From Treponema sp. (GTDB taxonomy: Bacteria > Spirochaetota > Spirochaetia > Treponematales > Treponemataceae): a DNA stretch of 7,654 bases. Under the pieces are notes generated by a model that was not told the origin of the DNA, made no database searches, and was given only the letters and a program-made list of their open reading frames with translations. Positions 1 to 5,411 of the stretch are shown piece after piece. Made by a program: the position numbers and the translations under genes. Location of the stretch: the NCBI GenBank assembly GCA_017614655.1, contig JAGABO010000104.1, forward strand, positions 1 through 7,654, given 5' to 3'. Every line of letters begins with the position of its first letter. Position 1 is the first letter of the stretch.

Positions 1-525
1 AACACGTCCTCCGTTTTTAAGTTCCTGCTGTTCTATGTCCGTCATGCCGGGGTTTGAAGTGCGCAGGAGTACGAACATGCCCTTTCCGTTTTTACAGTAT
101 TCTGCAAACGGCTTTAAGGTGTCAAAGCCCATGTATGGATTTACCGTAATGATGTCCGTTTCAAAGTCGCCTTCAAAATGTGCCTTTGCATAAGCACCGG
201 CCGTTGCTGCAATGTCGCCGCGCTTTATATCGGAAATGCAGATGAGCCCGCTTTTCTTTACAAGACGGAGGGTTTCTGCATAAGCCTTTAATCCTTCAAG
301 TCCCATTGCTTCGTAGTAAGCAATCTGAACTTTAAAGCAGCATGCACTTTCTGTTTCTGCAACGCGCTTAATGATTTCCCTGTTGTATTCAAGCACTGCC
401 TGTGCCGGTGAAGAAAATTCTTTTAAAACTGAATCAGGTATGTAAGAAGGAGAAGTGTCCAGTCCAACGCAAAGCGGTCCGTTTTTTGCCGCCAGTTCCT
501 GTAATGTCTGCATATTGTGTTTCAT
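1..525 (-). CDS. pyrF: Orotidine 5'-phosphate decarboxylase (type 2), 3' end missing
   Basis: This enzyme removes CO2 from orotidine monophosphate to make UMP, the last step of de novo pyrimidine synthesis in the cytoplasm. I translated the minus strand from 525: the frame stays open for 175 codons to the window edge. Family motifs seen are LCVGLDT (18-24), FKVQ (64-67), the catalytic DIKRGDI (99-105, with Asp99, Lys101 and Asp104), TVNPYMG (127-133) and the phosphate-loop-like TSNPG (156-160). The DIKRGDI form and the long N-terminal part fit the longer PyrF subfamily (known to be roughly 270-310 residues), so about 100 C-terminal residues lie outside the window. The start at 525 gives the N-terminus MKHNMQTLQELAAKNG. 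A second in-frame ATG at 513 is possible, and neither has a clear Shine-Dalgarno. It is transcribed divergently from the OmpA-like gene. Identity is near certain; the exact start is not. Confidence 0.95.
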   Translation of the reverse strand, partial: MKHNMQTLQELAAKNGPLCVGLDTSPSYIPDSVLKEFSSPAQAVLEYNREIIKRVAETESACCFKVQIAYYEAMGLEGLKAYAETLRLVKKSGLICISDIKRGDIAATAGAYAKAHFEGDFETDIITVNPYMGFDTLKPFAEYCKNGKGMFVLLRTSNPGMTDIEQQELKNGGRV

Positions 526-531
526 GCAGAC

Positions 532-547
532 AGTGTAGCATATAGCA
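532..547 (-). promoter_or_regulatory. Candidate extended -10 element(s) of pyrF, possibly leaderless
   Basis: Read on the minus strand, TGC-TACACT ends at 532, exactly 6 nt before the ATG at 525, and a second TGC-TATATG sits just upstream (539-547). With the TACACT box the expected transcription start falls on or beside the A of the start codon, which would give a leaderless mRNA. That agrees with the absence of a Shine-Dalgarno. No good -35 is visible (TGGTGA at 17 bp spacing is weak), so this rests on the extended -10 alone. Confidence 0.4.
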
Positions 548-589
548 CGTTTTTTCACCATAAGTCATGCATTAATCTACAGATTATCC

Positions 590-625
590 GATAATTTAAG
601 TATATGGAAAAATCTGAACGGGGGG
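590..625 (+). promoter_or_regulatory. Candidate -10 and G-run ribosome binding site of the OmpA-like gene
   Basis: GATAAT (590-595) is a plausible -10 box in an AT-rich stretch, with no convincing -35 at 16-18 bp. The run GGGGGG (620-625) ends 4 nt before the ATG at 630 and is the only purine-rich candidate for ribosome binding. It is an unusual form of the GGAGG motif but supports the start at 630. The whole divergent spacer to pyrF is only 104 bp, so regulation of the two genes may be shared. Confidence 0.35.
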
Positions 626-629
626 CTTT

Positions 630-1985
630 ATGAAGAAAATCTTTTCTGCAATTCTGATTTCTTTTTTTATGGCTGCATTTTGTGCGGCACAGATTGTGTA
701 TAACGGAAGCAGGAACTACACTCTTGTCGAACGCACCGATCTTCGCCGCTATGACAACGGAAAGTACATTGGTCTTGTAAGCCGCGAAATCAGAAGCTTT
801 ATCTGTTCTACAAAAAATCCTGCTGCAGATTCTTACGGCGGAAACTTTTATGACGGAAGTTTTTATGTTGATGAAAAAACGCGTCACGATAATCTTGCAG
901 TTAAGCGGGGCATTCATGCAGCTGTTTCTTCGACATTTGTAATCTGCGATGACGGCGACATGATTATGATTTCGGATAACGGCTATCCTTCGTTCAGAAG
1001 TTTTCCGGCCTTTTCTAAAAATGAAATCAAGTTCGGCGACAAGTGGAGTGCAGATGCAGTGCGCGCAGTTGATCCGCTTAACAAGGGCACGTTTACAAAA
1101 ATCCCGATGCTTGTTGAATACACTTACCTTAAGGATGACGTTTTTTACGGCGAAGAAGTTTACGTGCTTTCTGCAAGATGGGCTACGCGTTACAATCCTT
1201 CCGTGTATGATTATGAAGGAGATTCTGAACTTGTTAAGGCAACGGGAAGCCATAATGCAACAATGAACGTAAGCAAGAAAACAGGTGCTGCTTTAGTCGT
1301 GCGTGATCAGGTTGATGAAACATTTTTCTATTCAGACGGAAAGCAGGTTTCATTTAAGGGAAGCATTTCTCTTTTTACGGAATACCCGCCGTCTGTAGAA
1401 ACAAAAGCACTTACTGCTGCGTTAAGGAAAGTTCCTGACATCACTGATGATGAAATCCAGGTGCTCACTTCAAGATGGATAGAAAAGAAAAAGCCGGAAG
1501 AAAAAACAGGTGCATCTTCTTCTTCGGGAAAAGCTGAACAGGAGAAAAAAGCAGAGCCTTCATCTAAGCCCGAAGCAAAACTTCCTTCGCAGGCACTTGC
1601 GGACGTTCCTCCAAAAAACATAATCGTAAAGCAGACGGATGCAGGGGTAATGTTAAGCATCCAGAACCTGCGCTTTAAAAGTGACAGTGCAGAACTTCTC
1701 GAAGGAGAAGAAAAGCGGCTGGACGAAATTGCAGCAATACTTCGCGAAATTCCGGACAGCATGTTTCTTGTAGAAGGCCACACCGCCGACACTGGCTATG
1801 CAAAGGGCGAGTTTAGGCTTTCTAAGGAACGTGCGCTTACTGTCGCAAACGAGCTCTCTTTCCGCGGAATAGACGGAAGCCGCTTTATCTGCAGGGGAAG
1901 CGGTGCCCTTAAACCCGTTGCCGACAATTCAACTCCGGAAGGCAAAGCCTTAAACCGCCGCGTAGAAATCACGATACTTGAGTAG
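630..1985 (+). CDS. Exported OmpA-C (peptidoglycan-binding) domain protein
   Basis: This 451-residue protein probably anchors an envelope structure to peptidoglycan. Residues 1-20 form a signal peptide (MKKIF, a hydrophobic stretch, then cleavage near FCAA-Q). Cys18 is not in a good lipobox, so I predict a soluble periplasmic or outer-membrane-associated protein, not a lipoprotein. Residues about 22-283 form a mixed, tyrosine-rich N-terminal domain that I do not recognise. Residues 284-325 are a low-complexity Lys/Glu/Ser/Pro linker. Residues about 340-451 are an OmpA C-terminal domain with NLRFKSDSAEL (346-356), VEGHTADTG (381-389), LSKERA (397-402) and NRRVEI (442-447). The family normally has GHTDNTG, so the usual diaminopimelate-contacting Asp is Ala385 here with Asp386 next to it, while the partner Arg401 is kept. 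The gene is followed after 44 bp by an NlpC/P60 gene on the same strand with no terminator visible between, so co-transcription is likely. The OmpA-C call is firm; the N-terminal role is unknown. Confidence 0.93.
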   Translation: MKKIFSAILISFFMAAFCAAQIVYNGSRNYTLVERTDLRRYDNGKYIGLVSREIRSFICSTKNPAADSYGGNFYDGSFYVDEKTRHDNLAVKRGIHAAVSSTFVICDDGDMIMISDNGYPSFRSFPAFSKNEIKFGDKWSADAVRAVDPLNKGTFTKIPMLVEYTYLKDDVFYGEEVYVLSARWATRYNPSVYDYEGDSELVKATGSHNATMNVSKKTGAALVVRDQVDETFFYSDGKQVSFKGSISLFTEYPPSVETKALTAALRKVPDITDDEIQVLTSRWIEKKKPEEKTGASSSSGKAEQEKKAEPSSKPEAKLPSQALADVPPKNIIVKQTDAGVMLSIQNLRFKSDSAELLEGEEKRLDEIAAILREIPDSMFLVEGHTADTGYAKGEFRLSKERALTVANELSFRGIDGSRFICRGSGALKPVADNSTPEGKALNRRVEITILE

Positions 1986-2029
1986 ATGCTGTTCTAAAGA
2001 AGAAGCCTGTATCTGCCGAAACTGTAAAT

Positions 2030-2557
2030 ATGAAGACTTTTTTTAGGAATACAGCCAGAATCTTTTTTCTCATAGCGGCGTTTGTTCTGTTTTCGGGTGA
2101 ACTTTTTGCAGCTCCAAAAGTAACGGAAAAACGGCAGAAGCTTATTTCCTGTGCGCTTTCGTATCAGGGCTCTCCCTATGTTTACGGCGGAACGGATCCA
2201 GCAACCGGAATAGACTGCAGTGCCTATGTTGCTCTTGTTGCAAGAAAGGCTGTCTCCATAGATCTTCCGCGCAGGGCACACGACATCTACAATGCAGTAG
2301 AAAAGATTACCATTAAAGAGCGTGAGCCCGGCGACCTTGTTTTCTTTAAGAACGACATGAATTCTTCAAAAGTTACGCATGTAGGAATTTACTGCGGCGT
2401 TTATCACGGACCGCTTAAAAAGTTCGAAGGAAAACGTGTTTTTATTTCTGCAGTAAGCGACGGTCCCAGAACAGGCGTTCAGCTTGAGCTTATGGAAGCA
2501 AAGTTCTGGAAAAATCATTACTTCGCCACCGGCCGCATCCTCCCTTCAACCCGATAA
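2030..2557 (+). CDS. Exported NlpC/P60-family peptidoglycan endopeptidase-like protein
   Basis: This 175-residue protein has a signal peptide (1-28, ending ELFAA-P) followed by one NlpC/P60 domain (about 33-172). The family consists of papain-like cysteine peptidases, many of which cut D-Glu-diaminopimelate bonds in peptidoglycan stem peptides. The catalytic Cys is in GIDCSAYV (Cys63), the general-base His is in THVGIY (His117), and EPGDLVFF (99-106) is the typical strand before it. In Spr-type enzymes the third catalytic residue is the His of an FxHA motif; here the matching segment reads VFISAVSDG, placing Ser140 there. The enzyme may be weak, use another residue, or be a binding protein. 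The gene lies 44 bp after the OmpA-like gene. No Shine-Dalgarno is seen before ATG 2030, but no better in-frame start keeps the signal peptide. It ends 4 bp before a very long hairpin. Confidence 0.9.
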   Translation: MKTFFRNTARIFFLIAAFVLFSGELFAAPKVTEKRQKLISCALSYQGSPYVYGGTDPATGIDCSAYVALVARKAVSIDLPRRAHDIYNAVEKITIKEREPGDLVFFKNDMNSSKVTHVGIYCGVYHGPLKKFEGKRVFISAVSDGPRTGVQLELMEAKFWKNHYFATGRILPSTR

Positions 2558-2570
2558 CAATACAGACATA

Positions 2571-2596
2571 AATAAAATGCTACCAGATACTTTGCA
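2571..2596 (+). repeat. Copy A of the 26-bp shared repeat
   Basis: This is the left copy of a 26-bp sequence that begins AATAAAATGCTACCAG and ends ATACTTTGCA. It matches copy C (2911-2936) in inverted orientation at 25 of 26 positions and copy B (2698-2726) in inverted orientation outside a 4-base block. It can therefore pair with either one, giving two mutually exclusive folds. Confidence 0.85.
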
Positions 2597-2697
2597 GACA
2601 GGGAAACCGCTCGATATCGTCGCTGCACACATTTTTTCGCATGGAAACTTTAAAAGTTTGTCGCTTGTGCGACTGCGAAAAAATGAGTGCTTTCCCC

Positions 2698-2726
2698 GTC
2701 TGCAAAGTATCTTCCCGCATTTTATT
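2698..2726 (-). repeat. Copy B of the shared repeat (inverted, diverged in the middle)
   Basis: Its reverse complement equals 2571-2599 except for a four-base block (TACC in copy A, GGGA here). It is the right arm of hairpin 1. Confidence 0.8.
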
Positions 2727-2761
2727 TTTGTCTGTTTTTAGGTAATTTAAAACTAAAACCT

Positions 2762-2948
2762 GTAATACACAGAGAACAGCGTACTAAATCATGTAAATCA
2801 TGACAGCACAGAGAAGTGGGACGCAGGAAAAAACAGAAAGGGGGGACCTGTGGGGGATACCGTCCTGTTTTTCCCGTCGCTGGGGCCCGCTTCTTTGTGC
2901 TGTCATAATTTGCAAAGTATCTGGTAGTATTTTATTCCTGTGTGTTAC
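2762..2948 (+). repeat. Long imperfect hairpin 2 (187 bp) with a G-rich tip
   Basis: The core arms 2792-2822 and 2884-2914 match as reverse complements at 26 of 31. Three of the five mismatches become G:U pairs in a plus-strand RNA, so 29 of 31 could pair there. The outermost arms GTAATACACAG (2762-2772) and CTGTGTGTTAC (2938-2948) match at 10 of 11. Closer to the tip, 2826-2836 pairs with 2865-2874 with one bulged base. The tip has G runs at 2840-2845 and 2852-2856. The right arm contains copy C of the shared 26-bp repeat, while the matching left-arm part has decayed. The element ends about 20 bp before the -10 of the following lipoprotein gene. It is probably the same family as hairpin 1; no gene or known RNA family is recognised. 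Confidence 0.7.
2911..2936 (-). repeat. Copy C of the 26-bp shared repeat (inverted)
   Basis: It reads TGCAAAGTATCTGGTAG and onward to TTTTATT on the plus strand, the reverse complement of copy A with a single difference (T2928 against G2579, a G:U pair in plus-strand RNA). With copy A it bounds a 366-bp segment, 2571-2936, as if by terminal inverted repeats. Confidence 0.85.
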
Positions 2949-2967
2949 TTTTTCCATGCAAATGTTT

Positions 2968-2973
2968 TATACT
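2968..2973 (+). promoter_or_regulatory. -10 box of the 2980 lipoprotein gene, probably leaderless
   Basis: TATACT lies exactly 6 nt before the ATG at 2980, the same spacing as the TACACT box before pyrF. Transcription would begin at or within a base or two of the start codon, which fits the lack of any Shine-Dalgarno. No good -35 is seen; the region where it should lie (2945-2950) overlaps the right end of hairpin 2, so the repeat may shape this promoter. Confidence 0.5.
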
Positions 2974-2979
2974 ATATGT

Positions 2980-3705
2980 ATGAAAAGAATTGCTTTTAAT
3001 TTGATTTTAGCCTGCTTGGTTTTTATGCTTGCCTCGTGCGGGGCTTCTCTTTCCGTAAAGGCCGGTAATGACAGGTCTGCTAAGGTTCAGTTCGGCATGG
3101 AACTTGGAAAAGTTTTTGCTTCCACGTTCGAAGATATTGCGCAGAATACCGGGGCAAACGATTTTGACCTCTTCAGCGAAAAAGAAATTTCTTCTGCTTT
3201 TAACGGAAGTGACTTTAAGGACGTTAAGGTTTCGGTTCCTTCTAAAACAAGTCTTTCTGTTTCAGGAACGGTTCCTCCTTCGGAAAAACAGAAGGCGGTT
3301 TCTAATGAAGGTTCACTTAAAATTGCAAATTTCGTTCTCTGCACGGATTCAAGTTTAACTCTTATTATTTCGCCGGAATCAGTAAAGGGACTTTCTGCCC
3401 AGTTTCCACAGGAGAGCCGCGAATTCCTGGATCTTTTTATGGCACCGGTTCTTACGGACGAAAAGATGAGTATTCCTGAATACCTTGATCTGGTTGCATC
3501 AGTTTATGGAGACGACATAGCCGGAGAAATAAAAAATGCTTCCATAAGTGTAAGCCTTGAATGTCCTTCTGGAAAGAACATAAAAAAAACGTCGCTTTCG
3601 AATGCTGCTTCATCAAAAACAGGCTCTTCAAAAACGACGTTTGCAATTCCTCTGGCCGACTTTCTCTGTCTGGATTTGACCCGCGTATTCAGTATAAGCT
3701 GGTAA
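2980..3705 (+). CDS. Putative lipoprotein of unknown function
   Basis: This 241-residue protein is not recognised. It starts MKRIAFNLIL and has a hydrophobic segment (4-18) ending in the lipobox LASC, with Cys20 as the lipidated residue. It is therefore expected to be membrane-anchored and face the periplasm or cell surface. The rest is rich in Ser, Lys, Phe and Val with alternating patterns suggesting beta structure. There is a Ser/Lys/Thr-rich patch (199-220) and a hydrophobic C-terminus (221-241) ending FSISW. The open frame extends upstream to an ATG at 2800, but that part runs through hairpin 2, has no ribosome binding site, and would bury the signal peptide 60 residues inside, so I chose 2980. 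It probably has its own promoter. Its stop lies 8 bp from the end of the convergent beta-CASP gene, with no proper terminator between. Confidence 0.8.
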   Translation: MKRIAFNLILACLVFMLASCGASLSVKAGNDRSAKVQFGMELGKVFASTFEDIAQNTGANDFDLFSEKEISSAFNGSDFKDVKVSVPSKTSLSVSGTVPPSEKQKAVSNEGSLKIANFVLCTDSSLTLIISPESVKGLSAQFPQESREFLDLFMAPVLTDEKMSIPEYLDLVASVYGDDIAGEIKNASISVSLECPSGKNIKKTSLSNAASSKTGSSKTTFAIPLADFLCLDLTRVFSISW

Positions 3706-3713
3706 AGCCGGCA

Positions 3714-5270
3714 CTACTCTAAATCATAAGACTCGCCGTACTTAACGATTTCTACATTCGGATAGCCGTTTTCCTTAAGGAAGTTCTGCATGTACGCCTG
3801 CGCATCTTTTTCGCCGTGTACGAGGAAGATTTTCTTAAGGCGGCTTGTGTCTATGGAATTAAGCCAGTCAAGGCTTTCCTGATAGTCGGCATGTGCACTG
3901 AATGCATTGATTGATTCAACCGTTGCCTTAACCTTGTACCAGTCGCCCAGAATCTTAACTTCACTTTCGCCGTCCTTAATTTTGCGGCCCAGCGTGTTTT
4001 CTCCCATGTAGCCTACAATTAAAATGATGTTCTTCGGGTCGCTGATGTTGTTTGCAAGGTGATAAAGTACGCGTCCGGCTTCGCACATACCGTCGGCACT
4101 TATGATGATCATCGGCCCCTGTTTTTTGTTAAGCTCCTTTGATTCATCAACCGACTGAATAAACTGCATGCTGTTCCATCCGAACGGGTTCTTGTGATGG
4201 TCAAGAAAGGCCTGCTTTGTGGCATCATCATAGCACTCCTGATGAAGCTGGAAGATACCGGTTGCATTTACCGCCATCGGGGAATCCATATAAATCGGAA
4301 TCTGAGGAATGCGCTTTTTATCTACAAGAAGATGCAGATAGTAAACGATTTCCTGTGCTCGTTCGATTGCAAAAGACGGTATGATGATTTTGCTTTTTCT
4401 GTCTACAGCGCGGCGTACGATTTTTTCGAGGTCTTCCATTGCAATGTTAGAAGCTTCGTGCAGCCTGTTTCCGTAGGTACTTTCCATAAAGATATAGTCC
4501 GGGGCAGGGAAGTCAGTTGCCGGATCACGGATAATCGGTTTGTTTTTACGTCCGAGGTCTCCCGTGTAAAGAATGCGGATTTCGTCGCTCGGAGCTCCCT
4601 TAAGAGCCTCTTCATCTGCCTGTGCGGGCATGTTTTTCTTTGCATCAGGATTTATGCCGAATATGCGGTGCCAGAGTCTTCGTTTTGAAGTACCCATTCC
4701 GCCGGCTGTTTTTCCGCTGATCGGATTTTTGCGCTGACCCGTTATTGTAACGTAAGCAAGTGAACTTCCGAGAATATGTCCTGCATCAAAAAATTCAAGC
4801 TGAACGTCCGGTGCAATGAACATCTTGCGGTTGTAGCTTAAGGTAATAATCTGATCTGCTGCCTTTACGCAGTCTTTTTCTGTAAAAAGAGGCTTCCACG
4901 AGAATTTCTCGCCTTTTTTGCGAGCCTGTTTTGCAAGGAATTCTGCATCGCGTGCCTGAATGCGCGCACTGTCCATCATGACGATGTTTGCAAGATCGCG
5001 GGTTGCCGGGGTTGCGTAAATGTTTCCGCCGTAGCCGTTTTTTGCAAGTACGGGCAAAAGTCCGCAGTGATCATAATGGGCATGTGTAAGAATAACGCTT
5101 TCTATTTTATCTGCTGCAAAATCAAAGTTGCGGTTTTTCTGATCACAGTCAGATCTCTTTCCCTGAAAAGCACCACAGTCAATCATAAAACTGCGTCCGT
5201 CTATCTCGAGAATATGTTTGCTTCCTGTAACTTCCTGAGCTGCACCTAATGAATAACTTGTAACTGCCAT
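3714..5270 (-). CDS. MBL-fold / beta-CASP RNA-processing hydrolase (RNase J/CPSF-73-like)
   Basis: This 518-residue cytoplasmic enzyme belongs to the metallo-beta-lactamase group with a beta-CASP cap and an RNA-specificity C-terminal segment. Characterised members are zinc-dependent RNA endo- or exonucleases. Metal-site residues seen are THAHYDHCG (His63, His65, Asp67, His68), DAGHILGS (His165) and TGDLG (Asp238). The beta-CASP region starts at ESTYGNR (Glu263), followed by IIPSFAIERAQE (296-307), ISADGMCEAGR (390-400), VGYMGENTLGRK (419-430), FSAHADY (His460) and FLVHGE (His485). The distance from His165 to Asp238 is 73 residues against about 21 in human CPSF-73, because a basic, glycine-rich insertion occupies about 182-229. 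The start is supported by GGAGGT six nt upstream. It converges with the lipoprotein gene and lies 141 bp downstream of the cyclase gene. The family is certain; the RNA substrate is unknown. Confidence 0.93.
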   Translation of the reverse strand: MAVTSYSLGAAQEVTGSKHILEIDGRSFMIDCGAFQGKRSDCDQKNRNFDFAADKIESVILTHAHYDHCGLLPVLAKNGYGGNIYATPATRDLANIVMMDSARIQARDAEFLAKQARKKGEKFSWKPLFTEKDCVKAADQIITLSYNRKMFIAPDVQLEFFDAGHILGSSLAYVTITGQRKNPISGKTAGGMGTSKRRLWHRIFGINPDAKKNMPAQADEEALKGAPSDEIRILYTGDLGRKNKPIIRDPATDFPAPDYIFMESTYGNRLHEASNIAMEDLEKIVRRAVDRKSKIIIPSFAIERAQEIVYYLHLLVDKKRIPQIPIYMDSPMAVNATGIFQLHQECYDDATKQAFLDHHKNPFGWNSMQFIQSVDESKELNKKQGPMIIISADGMCEAGRVLYHLANNISDPKNIILIVGYMGENTLGRKIKDGESEVKILGDWYKVKATVESINAFSAHADYQESLDWLNSIDTSRLKKIFLVHGEKDAQAYMQNFLKENGYPNVEIVKYGESYDLE

Positions 5271-5276
5271 AGTTGT

Positions 5277-5323
5277 ACCTCCGATGTCCTATTAATTTTA
5301 TATGAGATGGGCAGAATCCGCAA
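5277..5323 (-). promoter_or_regulatory. Promoter and ribosome binding site of the beta-CASP gene
   Basis: On the minus strand, TTGCGG (5318-5323) and TAAAAT (5295-5300, within TATAAAAT) are separated by 17 bp, giving a fair sigma-70-type promoter. GGAGGT (5277-5282) is a strong Shine-Dalgarno 6 nt before the ATG. This suggests the gene can be transcribed separately from the cyclase upstream. Confidence 0.55.
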
Positions 5324-5397
5324 ATAATTTTTTTTAATCAGAAATTGATGGTCATAAATTGATGATTAAGCAGTTGATTTTGTTATGAATTCTACCC
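5309..5397 (-). other. Inverted repeat flanking the beta-CASP upstream region
   Basis: GGGCAGAATCC (5309-5319) and GAATTCTACCC (5387-5397) can form an 11-bp stem with two G:U pairs in a minus-strand transcript, closing a 67-nt AT-rich loop. It lies just after the cyclase stop codon and overlaps the -35 of the beta-CASP promoter. No U run follows it, so it is a weak terminator candidate; it could be a read-through RNA structure or chance. Confidence 0.35.
5342..5365. repeat. Two direct copies of AAATTGATG, 15 bp apart
   Basis: AAATTGATG occurs at 5342-5350 and 5357-5365, with a weaker TTGATT at 5374-5379. The pair lies about 55-80 bp upstream of the predicted beta-CASP transcription start, a suitable place for an activator or UP-like element. 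The motif is short and AT-rich, so chance is possible. Confidence 0.35.
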
Positions 5398-5411
5398 GTT
5401 TGTATATTGAA

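Larger units (their letters stand above)
2562..2735 (+). repeat. Long imperfect hairpin 1 (174 bp) with a branched tip, possible terminator of the OmpA/NlpC unit
   Basis: Arms 2562-2606 and 2691-2735 are reverse complements at 39 of 45 positions; four of the mismatches cluster in one internal loop (2581-2584). Further in, 2625-2641 pairs with 2674-2690 at 16 of 17. The tip holds two adjoining perfect small hairpins, AAACTTT/AAAGTTT (2645-2659) and GTCGC-TTGT-GCGAC (2660-2673). An 18-nt bulge on the left side (2607-2624) contains the palindrome CGATATCG. The structure begins 4 nt after the NlpC/P60 stop codon and is followed by TTTTT (2735-2739), so it could end or protect that transcript. It is far larger than an ordinary terminator and shares its ends with hairpin 2. 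That points to a palindromic, MITE-like repeat or a structured RNA. No transposase is encoded and I see no clear target duplication. Confidence 0.75.

Noticed and set aside
555..1253. A 232-codon minus-strand open frame opposite the OmpA-like gene
   Set aside because: Cys/Arg/Ile-rich composition with no domain, antisense to a well-supported gene; a codon-bias shadow.
2484..2741. An 85-codon plus-strand open frame over the NlpC end and hairpin 1
   Set aside because: It overlaps the NlpC/P60 gene in another frame and then runs through the hairpin; no ribosome binding site or domain.
2840..2885. G-quadruplex
   Set aside because: G runs at 2840-2845, 2852-2856 and 2882-2885 could be combined, but the last loop is about 25 nt and the last run lies in or beside a base-paired arm.
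2562..2948. Integron attC sites
   Set aside because: The folded, bulged shape is suggestive and treponemal integrons are known, but the conserved GTTRRRY/RYYYAAC cores are not present at the ends and there is no integrase or cassette array.
2800..2979. N-terminal extension of the lipoprotein to ATG 2800
   Set aside because: It runs through hairpin 2, has no ribosome binding site, and would put the signal peptide and lipobox 60 residues inside the protein.
3690..3713. Terminator between the convergent genes (GCTGG-TAAAG-CCGGC)
   Set aside because: Only a 5-bp stem including one G:U pair, overlapping the stop codon, with no U run on either side.
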